Origin: Acidobacteriota bacterium
Lineage (GTDB): Bacteria; Acidobacteriota; Terriglobia; Terriglobales; Acidobacteriaceae
DNA: 64,000 nt
Assembly (NCBI GenBank): GCA_003225175.1
Contig: QIBA01000064.1
Location: 1-64,000 of the forward strand
Direction: 5' to 3'
Below the pieces are notes generated by a model. That model did not search any database and was not told the origin of the DNA. It saw nothing but the letters and a program-made list of their open reading frames with translations. The translations under genes and the position numbers were made by a program. Below are positions 8,564 through 17,317 of the stretch, in pieces; position 1 is the stretch's first letter; the number at the start of each line of letters is the position of its first letter.

Positions 8564-11050
8564 ATGACTCGACACTCATCCTTTTTGCGCGACCTCTCTG
8601 TCCTGCTTAGCTGTCTTTGCGTTGCTGCCTTCGCTGCCGACGTTCCCCAGCGTACTCAACCCACGAGCTTCCATTACCAGAAGCCGCCGAAGGTTATTGC
8701 CGATGTACTCGAGTCGCCCGCGCCGCCTACGACCATCGTTAGCCCAACCCATGACCGCGTACTGGTTATCGACAGTCTTCGGCACCCGCCAGTCTCCGAT
8801 CTTGCCCAGCCCATGCTCCGCATTGGTGGACTGCGGATCAACCCTGCCACCAATGGACGTCACCATCCGGCGCATCATGTTGGTCTGCGCCTGGTCGACA
8901 TTGCCAGCGGCAAGCAAACCAAAATCGAGACGCCGTCGAATGCTTGGCTGAGCGTTCCGGAGTGGGCGCCTGATGGCAAGCACGTCGTCTTCACCAACAC
9001 GACGCAGAACGCGACAGAACTGTGGATCGCTGATGCCGCTACCGGAGCGGCTCACCGCTTTCCCAATTTGAAAATCAACTCGACGTATGGCACGCCAGTA
9101 CAGTGGAGCACCGGCAGCCGTTCCCTACTCGTCCAGCTCGTCCCGGCGCTGCGCGGCAATGCGCCCAAAGCCATTGCCGTTCCCACTGGCCCTAACTTGC
9201 AGGAGAGCTCCGGTAAACCTGGACCTGTGCGCACCTTCGAAGACCTGCTGCAGAGCCCGCACGATGAGGGGTTGTTCGACTACTACGTCACCTCGCAGCT
9301 CGCGACTGTAGATACCCAGACCGGCAAGGTTACGAATATCGGGACGCCGGCTATCTTCGACACCGTTGAGCCTTCCCCTGACGCAGAGCACATTTTGGTC
9401 GCTCGCGTCGTGCGTCCCTATAGCTACCTGCTGCCGGTGTTTGGATTTGCCAAGGAGGTTGAGGTATGGAGCAAAACGGGAACTCTTGAACACAAGATCG
9501 CCAGCCTGCCGACGGAAGAGCAGGTTCCCATCGAAGGCGTACTCACTGGCCCGCGCGATTGGACTTGGGTCGCAACCAAGCCGGCTACGCTGTTATGGGC
9601 CGAGGCGCTCGATGATGGCAATCCAAAGAAGAAGGCAGCGTTCCGCGATCGTGTGTTTATTCTGGCTGCGCCTTTCCATGGTGAGCCGGTTGAGCTGGTC
9701 AAGTTGCAATACCGTTACCAGGGCGGCGGATTTCGTTCCCGTCCGATCGTCTTCGGCGAGACGGGTGACTGGGCTTTCGTGCATGACTACGATCGCGACC
9801 GGCGCTGGATCCGCACCTTCGAAATCCATCTCGATCAGCCGGGACAGCAAGCGAAGCTGGTGTGGGAACGCTCGATTCGCGACCGCTATGGCGATCCCGG
9901 TAACCCTGTGCTGCGCATGCTGCCCAACGGACAGCGCGTGATTTTGCAGCACGACAATTACATATTCCTCGAAGGCGATGGAGCATCGCCGAAGGGCGAC
10001 TTCCCCTTCCTCGATCGCTTTGATCTGACCAGCCAGCAGTCAGCGCGGCTGTTCCGTGCTGCCGACAAGACCTACGAAAACTTCGTTGCAATACTCAGCG
10101 ACGATGGTTCGCGCTTCATTACCCGTTTTGAAACTCCCGACGATCCTCCGAACCTTTACATCCGCAGCCAACAGAATTCCGATCAGAAGATCGCGATGAC
10201 GCATTTTCCCGATCCAGCGCCTGGGCTTCGGGGAATCAGGAAACAACTGGTCACCTACAAGCGCGACGACGGCGTCCAGCTTTCCTTCGAGCTCTACCTG
10301 CCCGCCAGCTATAAGGAAGGCGAGCGGCTGCCGACCATTGTTTGGGCGTACCCGCTGGAATATTCCGACGCTGCCACCGCCAGCCAGGTCTCCGGTTCGC
10401 AATATCGGTTCGTAACGATTGGCGGAATCTCAGAGCTGTTCCTGGTCACGCAGGGATACGCCGTTCTTGATAACGCTACGATGCCTGTAGTCGGTGATCC
10501 GGAGACGATGAACGATACTTACGTCCAGCAAATCGTTGCCAGCGCAAAGGCGGCGATCCAGAAGGCGACCGAAATGGGAGTTACCGATCCCAAACGCGTG
10601 GGACTTGGCGGTCATAGCTACGGCGCCTTTATGACCGCGAATCTGCTCGCGCATTCAGACCTCTTCCGCGCCGGCGTGGCTCGCAGTGGCGCCTACAATC
10701 GCACGCTCACGCCCTTTGGGTTCCAGAGTGAGCGGCGCACTTTCTGGGAGGCGCCCGAGATGTACATGAAGGTTTCGCCATTCGCCTTCGCTGACAAGAT
10801 CAGGAATCCGATTCTGCTGATTCATGGTCAAGCCGACGATAATCCCGGCACATTCCCAATTCAGAGCGAGCGCATGTACCAGGCGCTAAAAGGCAACGGC
10901 GCAACCGTGCGCTACGTGACGCTGCCGTATGAAGCTCACGGCTATGTTGGCCTCGAGTCGGTCGAGCATGTCCAGTGGGAGATGCTGAACTGGTTTGACA
11001 AGTACGTCAAGAACGCGGCTGCGGAGACTGGCTCGACGAGCATAAACTAA
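8564..11050 (+). CDS. Secreted S9 serine peptidase, glutamyl-endopeptidase-like
   Basis: 828 residues from the ATG at 8564, chosen because a signal peptide (LSVLLSCLCVAAFAADV) starts there and GGAG precedes it; an upstream in-frame start would bury that signal. An N-terminal beta-propeller-like region (about 60-560) precedes an alpha/beta-hydrolase domain. Catalytic residues read as Ser685 (GGHSYGAF), Asp758 (HGQADDNPGT) and His792 (YEAHGY). The stretch RSGAYNRTLTPFGFQ and the sequence around the triad closely resemble the plant chloroplast glutamyl endopeptidase branch (S9D), from memory of that family. It probably degrades peptides outside the cytoplasm. Confidence 0.9.
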   Translation: MTRHSSFLRDLSVLLSCLCVAAFAADVPQRTQPTSFHYQKPPKVIADVLESPAPPTTIVSPTHDRVLVIDSLRHPPVSDLAQPMLRIGGLRINPATNGRHHPAHHVGLRLVDIASGKQTKIETPSNAWLSVPEWAPDGKHVVFTNTTQNATELWIADAATGAAHRFPNLKINSTYGTPVQWSTGSRSLLVQLVPALRGNAPKAIAVPTGPNLQESSGKPGPVRTFEDLLQSPHDEGLFDYYVTSQLATVDTQTGKVTNIGTPAIFDTVEPSPDAEHILVARVVRPYSYLLPVFGFAKEVEVWSKTGTLEHKIASLPTEEQVPIEGVLTGPRDWTWVATKPATLLWAEALDDGNPKKKAAFRDRVFILAAPFHGEPVELVKLQYRYQGGGFRSRPIVFGETGDWAFVHDYDRDRRWIRTFEIHLDQPGQQAKLVWERSIRDRYGDPGNPVLRMLPNGQRVILQHDNYIFLEGDGASPKGDFPFLDRFDLTSQQSARLFRAADKTYENFVAILSDDGSRFITRFETPDDPPNLYIRSQQNSDQKIAMTHFPDPAPGLRGIRKQLVTYKRDDGVQLSFELYLPASYKEGERLPTIVWAYPLEYSDAATASQVSGSQYRFVTIGGISELFLVTQGYAVLDNATMPVVGDPETMNDTYVQQIVASAKAAIQKATEMGVTDPKRVGLGGHSYGAFMTANLLAHSDLFRAGVARSGAYNRTLTPFGFQSERRTFWEAPEMYMKVSPFAFADKIRNPILLIHGQADDNPGTFPIQSERMYQALKGNGATVRYVTLPYEAHGYVGLESVEHVQWEMLNWFDKYVKNAAAETGSTSIN

Positions 11051-11082
11051 GTAGATTCTGTCCAAGTAGAAGTTGCAGGCAA

Positions 11083-11319
11083 ATGAAGATGCAGGTCCAG
11101 TGTTACTCAGGTCGCAAAGCGGACGAGAAGCCGGTCCGCTTCCAACTACGCGATCGCGAATATCTGGTCGAGGAAGTCGTCGATCAGTGGTACGGCCCTG
11201 AGCACCAGTTCTTCAAACTGCGAGCCGATGATGGCAACCTATACATTCTTCGTCATCAGACATCGGTTCCGAATGGGGAATGGGAGCTTGTCTCTTTTCG
11301 GCAAACCAGATCGGCCTGA
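11083..11319 (+). CDS. Small conserved hypothetical protein
   Basis: 78 residues, 33 bases after the S9 peptidase stop and possibly co-transcribed. Composition is that of a real soluble protein (CYSGRKADEKPVRFQL, then DQWYGPEHQFFKLRADDGNLYILRH), likely a small beta-barrel. The aromatic WYGP...FFKLRADDGNLYILRH stretch occurs in uncharacterised bacterial proteins. A second in-frame ATG at 11089 is equally possible. No function can be given. Confidence 0.7.
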   Translation: MKMQVQCYSGRKADEKPVRFQLRDREYLVEEVVDQWYGPEHQFFKLRADDGNLYILRHQTSVPNGEWELVSFRQTRSA

Positions 11320-11435
11320 GCCTGACCAAAGTCGGCGTACTGTGACTCAGGAAGCTGATATCGTACCGCTCCGCAATTACACTGCGCTCCGGCGCATGCT
11401 GAACACTGGAACATCAAACGAACAGGAGTGAAGAG

Positions 11436-11912
11436 ATGAGACGAAGCCGCCCAATTCTCGTCGTTCTTGCTGTCATCTTGTCAGCCGCTCAAGTCGGCCA
11501 CTCTCAAGCTGCAAAGTCGGCATCTTCGGAAGCGAACTTCAAGGCGCTCATGCAGCGTATCTGGGACGCATGGGGTTCAGGCGATCCGGCAAATGCGGCT
11601 CCCTTTTATGCCAAAGGAGCCGATTGCGTCTTCTTCGATGTGACGCCGGTGAAGTATGACGGCTGGGCGCAATACAACGAAGGCGTAAAGAAAGTGCTGG
11701 CTAATTTCCAATCTGCCAAGTTCAGAGTCAATGCTGATGCCCGTGTTCATCGCCTGGGCAACTATACTTGGGCAACCTCGACCATCGACACTGACCTGGT
11801 TCCAAAGAATGGATCGGAGCAAAAAGGCACGTGGCGTTGGACAGTTGTGTGGTCGCGAAGCGGAGAGAACTGGCTGATTATTCACGAGCATGTTTCAGCC
11901 CCTCTGCCATGA
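11436..11912 (+). CDS. Secreted SnoaL/NTF2-like protein (DUF4440 type)
   Basis: 158 residues with a signal peptide (LVVLAVILSAAQVGHSQA). The rest has the NTF2-like cone pattern: FKALMQRIWDAWGSGDPANAAPFY, then a WAQYNEGVKKVLANF helix, paired strands with YTWATSTIDTDL, and a C-terminal WRWTVVWSRSGENWLIIHEH strand. This pattern fits DUF4440/SnoaL-like proteins, which bind small molecules or act as ketosteroid-isomerase-like enzymes. AGGAGTGAAGAG directly precedes the ATG. Catalytic role unknown. Confidence 0.8.
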   Translation: MRRSRPILVVLAVILSAAQVGHSQAAKSASSEANFKALMQRIWDAWGSGDPANAAPFYAKGADCVFFDVTPVKYDGWAQYNEGVKKVLANFQSAKFRVNADARVHRLGNYTWATSTIDTDLVPKNGSEQKGTWRWTVVWSRSGENWLIIHEHVSAPLP

Positions 11913-12030
11913 AAATGAAGAAGCCGCAGGGCAAGCTGCTGTCTGAAGAAATGTAGAGCTTCAGTGGAACGACGCCATCCAGCAGCCCTGCAATTCCCCA
12001 TCCCTGCATCCCAAACAGAAGGAGATTGAC

Positions 12031-13026
12031 GTGTCTGCAGTTTGGAGTGGACATCTTCATTTCGGACTTGTGGTAATGCCCGTTCGTCTTTTGGTAGCGG
12101 CTCGGACTAAAACGACAAGGTTTCGGCGTCTTCATCGCAAGCCGGCAAAGCCGTTCTTACCAACTGCATCGTTTCCTTCATTCGCGAGCGAAGCGGACGA
12201 CGAAAGTTCCTACATGGATGACAGAGATGAACGCGCAAGCGACGGAAGTGACTATCGGCTCGCTTCTGGCGAGACCACTTCGCATGAATACGCCCCTGTT
12301 CGACAGGTCCTGCAATCCGAAGCGACTGGCGAGGAGATCCGGCCAGACGAACTGTTCAAGGGATATGAGTTCGCGCCGAACGAATTCGCCGCCATTGATC
12401 CGCAGGAGATTAAGGCAGCAGAGGTTGAGACCTCCGACACGATTGAACTCTTCCACTTCGTGAAGGGAAGAGACGTAGACCCGATCTACTTCGAGCGTTC
12501 GTATTACGTTGCTGCTGATCCCGGCGCCGAAAAGGTGTACGGCCTGCTGCTCGAAGCGATGCGCCGAGAGGAGTGCTTCGGAATTGCCCGAATTGGGATG
12601 CATCGCCGCGAACACATGCTGATCCTGCGGCCTGCGAAGGACTGTTTGGTTGCGCACACCATGTTCTATGCCAATGAAGTGCGACCCGCACCGCATCTGG
12701 CGCTGGAAAACAAGTTCAGCGAAAAAGAATTGTCGATGGCTGTTGCCCTGATGCAAGGTTATTCGGGAGCATTCGAGCCTGATCAGTTCAAAGATCTCTA
12801 TCAGGAACGCATACAAAAGATCATCGAAGCACAGTTGAGCCAAGTCGAGCCTGAGACACCCGCCCCGCTCCGAGAACCTGTGAGGAACATTCCAGACCTG
12901 ATGGAGAGGATTCGACTGAGTCTTGCTCAGATTGAATCTAAGGAGTCAAAAGCTAAGACTGCGAAGAAGCAAGCTCAGAACATCGCTGCTGTCGCCAAGA
13001 AAAAGCCACAAAGGGCGCGGGCCTAA
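12031..13026 (+). CDS. ku: Ku DNA end-binding protein
   Basis: 331 residues with a GTG start after AGGAG (12020-12024). Ku forms a ring on broken DNA ends and recruits LigD. The N-terminus VWSGHLHFGLVVMPVRL, the VDPIYFERSYYVAAD stretch and IARIGMHRREHMLILRP are hallmark Ku core sequences. Two departures: about 45 polar, Ser/Asp/Glu-rich residues (about 40-85) replace the short loop after the first strands, which in relatives often holds a CxxC pair; and the C-terminus is Lys/Ala-rich (AKTAKKQAQNIAAVAKKK), as in Ku proteins with basic DNA-binding tails. Its partner ligase lies at the left edge of the window. A hairpin terminator follows. Confidence 0.95.
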   Translation: MSAVWSGHLHFGLVVMPVRLLVAARTKTTRFRRLHRKPAKPFLPTASFPSFASEADDESSYMDDRDERASDGSDYRLASGETTSHEYAPVRQVLQSEATGEEIRPDELFKGYEFAPNEFAAIDPQEIKAAEVETSDTIELFHFVKGRDVDPIYFERSYYVAADPGAEKVYGLLLEAMRREECFGIARIGMHRREHMLILRPAKDCLVAHTMFYANEVRPAPHLALENKFSEKELSMAVALMQGYSGAFEPDQFKDLYQERIQKIIEAQLSQVEPETPAPLREPVRNIPDLMERIRLSLAQIESKESKAKTAKKQAQNIAAVAKKKPQRARA

Positions 13027-13047
13027 CCGAACCTCATAGCCAGCAGA

Positions 13048-13080
13048 GCTGCTCTCCAATTGATGAGAGCAGCGTCTCTT
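13048..13080 (+). terminator. Intrinsic terminator after ku
   Basis: GCTGCTCTC / GAGAGCAGC, a 9-bp perfect stem with an 8-base loop, followed by GTCTCTTT. It lies 22 bases past the ku stop. Confidence 0.7.
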
Positions 13081-13155
13081 TCCGAGCTCCCGATGAGGGA
13101 GAACATGTGCGGCAATCAGAGCATCTAACATATTAGTTCCCATGGAATAAACCCT

Positions 13156-13476
13156 ATGAAACGCCTGAGCCAGAATCTCAGATCATTCCTTCTGCTCGCC
13201 GTATTTGCGCTTCCCGTAGTAACTGCCGGATGTGCGGAGAATCGGGGATATGGATACCGGTATTACGATTCGGCCAACAACCGCTACTATGATCCTTATT
13301 ACAACGACTATCACTACTGGAATCCCGGCGAACAGGCTTACTACAACCGGTACTACGTCGACAATCACCGCCAGTATCGCGACTTGCAAAAACTAAACCG
13401 CGACCAACAGAAACAGTATTGGCACTGGCGGCACGAGCAAGCCGAGCATCGTGAGCACGAACACGGCCGGCACTAG
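13156..13476 (+). CDS. Tyr/His-rich lipoprotein, hypothetical
   Basis: 106 residues. A signal peptide (SFLLLAVFALPVV) ends in a lipobox-like TAGC, so the mature protein should be lipid-anchored. The mature part is extremely rich in Tyr, Asn, His, Gln and Arg (YGYRYYDSANNRYY, NDYHYWNPGEQAYYNRYY) with no Cys besides the anchor. The tail is His/Glu-rich (HEQAEHREHEHGRH), which could bind metal. Function unknown. An acceptable start follows a short AT-rich stretch (CTAACATATTAG). Confidence 0.75.
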   Translation: MKRLSQNLRSFLLLAVFALPVVTAGCAENRGYGYRYYDSANNRYYDPYYNDYHYWNPGEQAYYNRYYVDNHRQYRDLQKLNRDQQKQYWHWRHEQAEHREHEHGRH

Positions 13477-13819
13477 AGGATTTTCCAGCCGTTCGGATAA
13501 CCTTCTTCAGGTACTCGTGAGTAGAAGAAGAACGCGCGTTACCGTCCCTGTCCAGCGTTCACAACTCTGTCGGCGGGCGCTCGTGTTGCGACCTGACGTC
13601 GGTCGAAGATGATCTTGGCGAACACACTAAGCGCGACGCGCAAATGGGAGGGGCGAAGGCGAGCTTCACGCGAATCCCCGGCGTGGGATACGTCCGGTTC
13701 TGAACGCGAGAGTTCCGGAAGCGAACACGCGCTACCATCAAATGCTACCTAATCATCTTTATTTCCAACTCCATAGCAGCGGTCGGCGATTTGCCTGAAA
13801 TGTTCCAAGGAGAATTGCC
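13477..13819. other. Intergenic region
   Basis: 343 bases with no supported gene. AAGGAGAA just before 13820 is the ribosome-binding site of the next gene. A 47-codon frame from about 13609 lacks a ribosome site and conserved look. Confidence 0.5.
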
Positions 13820-16291
13820 ATGGTTCAGAGCGTCGCGAGCTTCTTCCGAGATCTGAAGTTGGCTGCGCGGTCGCTGAGCCGTGCCAAGGGTCTGACGCTC
13901 TCGGTGATTCTGACCCTGGCACTTGGAATCGGGGCTAACGCCGCAATGTTTACTCTGCTGCGCGGCGTACTGCTAAGACCCCTGGTTAACCGCGACGAAA
14001 GCCGCCTCATTTACATCCGGCAAAGCGTGGACGGAAAAAACGCCTGGTTCTCGGTTCCGGAAATCGATGACTTGACTTCGCGTGTGAAGACGCTGCACTC
14101 CTTCGGCGACTTCTCCACCATCGGATTTACTCTGGTCGGACTTGGAGAGCCACGCACAGTTCGGGCCGGCGTAGTTGGAGGCTCGTATTTTCAGGCGATG
14201 GGATTACGTCCGATTCTGGGCCGGCTGCTGGACACGAGCGACGATGGACCGAACGCCGCCGGCGCTGTCGTACTGACGCATCGTTTCTGGTCCACAACCC
14301 TGAATCGTGATTCTTCCGTAATCGGGAAAACCGTCCGGCTGAGCTCATTCATTGATTCGCGCAACGCTACGGTCGTCGGCGTTTTGGAGCCGTGTGTTCC
14401 TTATCCGCAGGACACCGAGATCATTGGCAACATCGTCACCAGCGCTCATCATCTTTCGGCGACGATGGTCACCGGGCGAATCCATCGCATGACTGAACTG
14501 TTTGGGCGCCTGAAACCGGGTGCCACTTTGGACGAAGCTCGCGCAGAGCTGGATTCCGTGTACAAGAGCATGAAGCGGGAGCATCCGGAAGCTTATCCAT
14601 CCAGGCGGGACTTTCAGATCAGCGCGACGCGATTGCGCGACCAGCTTACTTCCGGAGCACGGACCATATTGCTTGTGCTCATGGCCGCATCGGTGCTGGT
14701 CTTCATCATCGCCTGTTCGAATGTCGCGAATCTGATTCTGGCGCGCACTGTGCGCCGGGAAAATGAACTCGCCATGCGCGCAGCGCTCGGAGCCAGCACA
14801 CTCGACTTGCGCCGTCTTCTGTTGGCCGAGAGCCTGCTGCTGTGCGTCGCAGGCGCGACCCTGGGCATTTTCATAGCCAGGCCGCTCGTGGCTGTCCTTG
14901 CGCAATACGCATCCCGGTTCTCGGTTCGCGCGCTCGATCTCACCATTGATTCGAGCATGCTCTGGGTGGGTGCTGGACTGGCTGTTCTCGCCGCAACCCT
15001 GCTGGCATTCGTCCCGCGGCTGCCGTCGTCGCGGGTTCCCCAGGGACTCGGGCTGGCCGCCGGGAGCTTGCGAATTACGGGCACCACCAACAGCAGGCTG
15101 AAAGTTTTCGTTTTGGTACAAGTGGCAGCGTGCTTCGTACTCATGGCAGCATCCGCGGCGACGGTCAATACTCTGCTCTCGCTCGAGTCTGTCCGCGCCG
15201 CTTTTGAGACGCGCCACATTCTCGCCGTAAACGTGCCGGTGATCCGCGACGAAAAAACGACCGCTCAGGTAATGGACTATTACCGCGAAGCGATGCGGCA
15301 GATCCGCGACTTGCCGAGCGTTTTGAACGTTGCTCTCACCACGACTGTTCCATGGCGCGATCTCGGCGAATTCTCCCTGGAATTCCTGACCGACAACCAC
15401 CCTGCCGGTGCAGACCAGAAATATCCGCGCGCGAACCTGCGGACTGTCTCACCCGGATTCTTTGCGACACTCGGCCTACCGCTGATTGCAGGACGCGACT
15501 TCACCGATGTGGACCGCATCGACAGCGAGCCCGTCGCTATTGTGAGCCAGAGCGTGGCGGACCAGATGTTCCAAGATGGGAACGCGCTAAACCACTATGT
15601 AACGTGGACCGATCCCGGCCTGAAGTTCGCTCCCGGATTTACGCTGGCTTCGCGTCGCATCGTCGGCATTGTTCCGGATCTCGATAATGAAGATTTTGTT
15701 CCCCGCCCGATCATGTCGGTCTATCATCCGGCGGGTCAGGAGCAGGCATTTATGGCGGGACGTCTTCTGATCGAGGTGCGCTCTGATCCGTACGCTCTGG
15801 TTCAGCCGGTTACGCGTATCATCCACAATCTGTCCGCCGATCAACCCGTCGAACGCGCGCAGACTCTGGAAGACATCCGTACAGAGGTGCTCTCTCCGGA
15901 GCGGCTCAACGTCCTCATCTCCACCGTCTTCGCCGGCGTAGCACTGCTGATCGCCATTGTTGGTGTGGCTGGCGTGCTCGCATTCTCAGTCAGCGGCCGC
16001 ACAAGGGAATTTGGAATCCGTCTGGCAGTGGGCGCGGCGCCGCAGGATCTCCTTGTGCGCGTGATTACTGAAGGCGCCGTAATGGCCGCAGGCGGCCTTG
16101 CGCTCGGTCTGGCGGGAGGGTTCTGGCTAGCCAAGCTCGCCGGCTCCTTTATAGGCGGCGTCAAGTTGCCAGGAGCGCTGCCGCTAGTCGGGTCCGCGCT
16201 GGTGCTGCTGGTTGCCGCTGTAACGGCGTCGATGATTCCCGCGATGCGCGCAGCTCGCGTCGACGTGATCCAGGCGTTGCGTACTGAGTGA
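13820..16291 (+). CDS. ADOP-type ABC permease without prefix domain
   Basis: 823 residues, start supported by AAGGAGAA 7 bases upstream. Architecture is membrane helix (about 25-55), MacB-like periplasmic core, FtsX block (about 275-420), second periplasmic part (about 450-680) and last FtsX block (about 695-820), ending PAMRAARVDVIQALRTE. Unlike the permease at 5514-8117 it lacks the acidic N-terminal prefix and begins directly with FFRDLKLAARSLSRAKG. There is no PadR gene and no ATPase beside it. It probably exports a hydrophobic compound or acts mechanically like FtsX; the substrate is unknown. Confidence 0.9.
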   Translation: MVQSVASFFRDLKLAARSLSRAKGLTLSVILTLALGIGANAAMFTLLRGVLLRPLVNRDESRLIYIRQSVDGKNAWFSVPEIDDLTSRVKTLHSFGDFSTIGFTLVGLGEPRTVRAGVVGGSYFQAMGLRPILGRLLDTSDDGPNAAGAVVLTHRFWSTTLNRDSSVIGKTVRLSSFIDSRNATVVGVLEPCVPYPQDTEIIGNIVTSAHHLSATMVTGRIHRMTELFGRLKPGATLDEARAELDSVYKSMKREHPEAYPSRRDFQISATRLRDQLTSGARTILLVLMAASVLVFIIACSNVANLILARTVRRENELAMRAALGASTLDLRRLLLAESLLLCVAGATLGIFIARPLVAVLAQYASRFSVRALDLTIDSSMLWVGAGLAVLAATLLAFVPRLPSSRVPQGLGLAAGSLRITGTTNSRLKVFVLVQVAACFVLMAASAATVNTLLSLESVRAAFETRHILAVNVPVIRDEKTTAQVMDYYREAMRQIRDLPSVLNVALTTTVPWRDLGEFSLEFLTDNHPAGADQKYPRANLRTVSPGFFATLGLPLIAGRDFTDVDRIDSEPVAIVSQSVADQMFQDGNALNHYVTWTDPGLKFAPGFTLASRRIVGIVPDLDNEDFVPRPIMSVYHPAGQEQAFMAGRLLIEVRSDPYALVQPVTRIIHNLSADQPVERAQTLEDIRTEVLSPERLNVLISTVFAGVALLIAIVGVAGVLAFSVSGRTREFGIRLAVGAAPQDLLVRVITEGAVMAAGGLALGLAGGFWLAKLAGSFIGGVKLPGALPLVGSALVLLVAAVTASMIPAMRAARVDVIQALRTE

Positions 16292-16305
16292 GTCTCGGAA
16301 TTGCC

Positions 16306-16737
16306 CTATGCTGCGGCTTTAGCCAGCGCCGGCGCGACACCGAGTTGCCGCAGCATTCCGAGCACGTCGTAGCATCCGAAGTCATCAACGAGTTGTCCGT
16401 TTTTAATCCGGCTGATCACGACGCCCTGTACCGAGACGCGCTTCCCGGTCGGAGCTACTCCCATCAGTTCCCCACGATGCGTGCCTTCGCCTCTCCAACG
16501 GGTGACCACCGTATCAGTTTCCGCGATCTGCTCGTCAATCGTCAGTTTTAAATCGGGAAAGGCGTTTCGGTAAGTGCTGACAATTCCTCTGTAGCCCTCG
16601 CGGCCCCGCATGGCTCCCACCGTAGGCTCGAAGTAAGCGTATTCGAGAGAGATCAGTTGGTTGACGAGCTCCAAATCGCCTTGGTTAACGATTTCTACAA
16701 TGATCCGCCGCACAAGAGCTTTGTTCTGCTCCGACAT
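16306..16737 (-). CDS. SnoaL-like ester cyclase family protein
   Basis: 143 residues preceded by AAGGAGGAAAT, a very strong ribosome-binding site. No signal peptide, so cytoplasmic. The sequence follows the SnoaL/ester-cyclase pattern: ALVRRIIVEIVNQGDLELVNQLI, then REGYRGIVSTYRNAFPDLKLTIDEQIAE and a VTRWRGEGTHRGELMGVAPTG block with conserved Trp/Arg and His. Members catalyse polyketide ring closure or are uncharacterised small-molecule enzymes. It converges on the ADOP gene with only 14 bases between stops. Confidence 0.85.
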   Translation of the reverse strand: MSEQNKALVRRIIVEIVNQGDLELVNQLISLEYAYFEPTVGAMRGREGYRGIVSTYRNAFPDLKLTIDEQIAETDTVVTRWRGEGTHRGELMGVAPTGKRVSVQGVVISRIKNGQLVDDFGCYDVLGMLRQLGVAPALAKAAA

Positions 16738-17014
16738 ATTTCCTCCTTTTGCTGCATCGATCGCACTGGTCCCGCGCTATTGGGAAGGCGCCGGGATGCC
16801 TGAGGTCTCGGAGAGGGCTCACATTATGTGCTTCCCACGAAGGACGGTCAATGACAATGGATCTCGTCGCTCGCGCCGAATCGCACTTAGCGCAAAATCA
16901 ACAAATTGCAAGCAATGCAGACTCTTACGCCAACCGGTCTGAATGGATTGGCATCTATTGTTGTATCTGGCCGAATGTGTCCTTATGTGCAGTACCAGCA
17001 GTAAGCTTTACGTA

Positions 17015-17284
17015 ATGACGACTGCCGACCAATATGACAGTCCAGAGCAGCCGGTTTTCAGGGTTGGGGACACGATTCCTAAAAGCGGAATTTATCGTGT
17101 CTACCATTCTGCTCACCGGAAGCCCCACGAAGTCACACTTCTGAGTAAGGAAACCTTTCCTCCTTGCATGAAGTGCGGTCATTCCGTCTCTTTTGAGCTG
17201 GTAAAGGCAATTCCACGTCTCGAAGACAAAGATTTTCAGATCCGCCTTTACGCGATTCCGGATGAGGAGTCGGAAGCGGCATAA
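17015..17284 (+). CDS. Small zinc-ribbon-like protein, hypothetical
   Basis: 89 residues from the ATG at 17015. An upstream in-frame ATG at 16943 would add an unrelated Cys/Leu-rich leader and is rejected. The sequence PKSGIYRVYHSAHRKPHEVTL followed by FPPCMKCGHSVSFEL suggests a small beta fold with one CxxC pair that might bind metal, perhaps as a dimer. Proteins of this pattern are frequent in acidobacteria and lack a known role. Confidence 0.6.
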   Translation: MTTADQYDSPEQPVFRVGDTIPKSGIYRVYHSAHRKPHEVTLLSKETFPPCMKCGHSVSFELVKAIPRLEDKDFQIRLYAIPDEESEAA

Positions 17285-17317
17285 GACGGCTTCACTAGAA
17301 ACGACGAAAGGCCGCTA

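Noticed and set aside
13609-13752. 47-codon plus-strand frame before the second ADOP gene
   Set aside because: No ribosome site and Arg/Ser/Glu composition typical of intergenic sequence.
14345-15400. Minus-strand frame of 351 codons inside the second ADOP permease
   Set aside because: Arises from GC-rich codon bias opposite a clear permease gene; Arg/Gln-rich composition and no motif.
16850-17015. Short plus-strand frame just before the zinc-ribbon gene
   Set aside because: Ends exactly at the next start and could be a leader peptide, but its hydrophobic tail and lack of conservation evidence do not support it.
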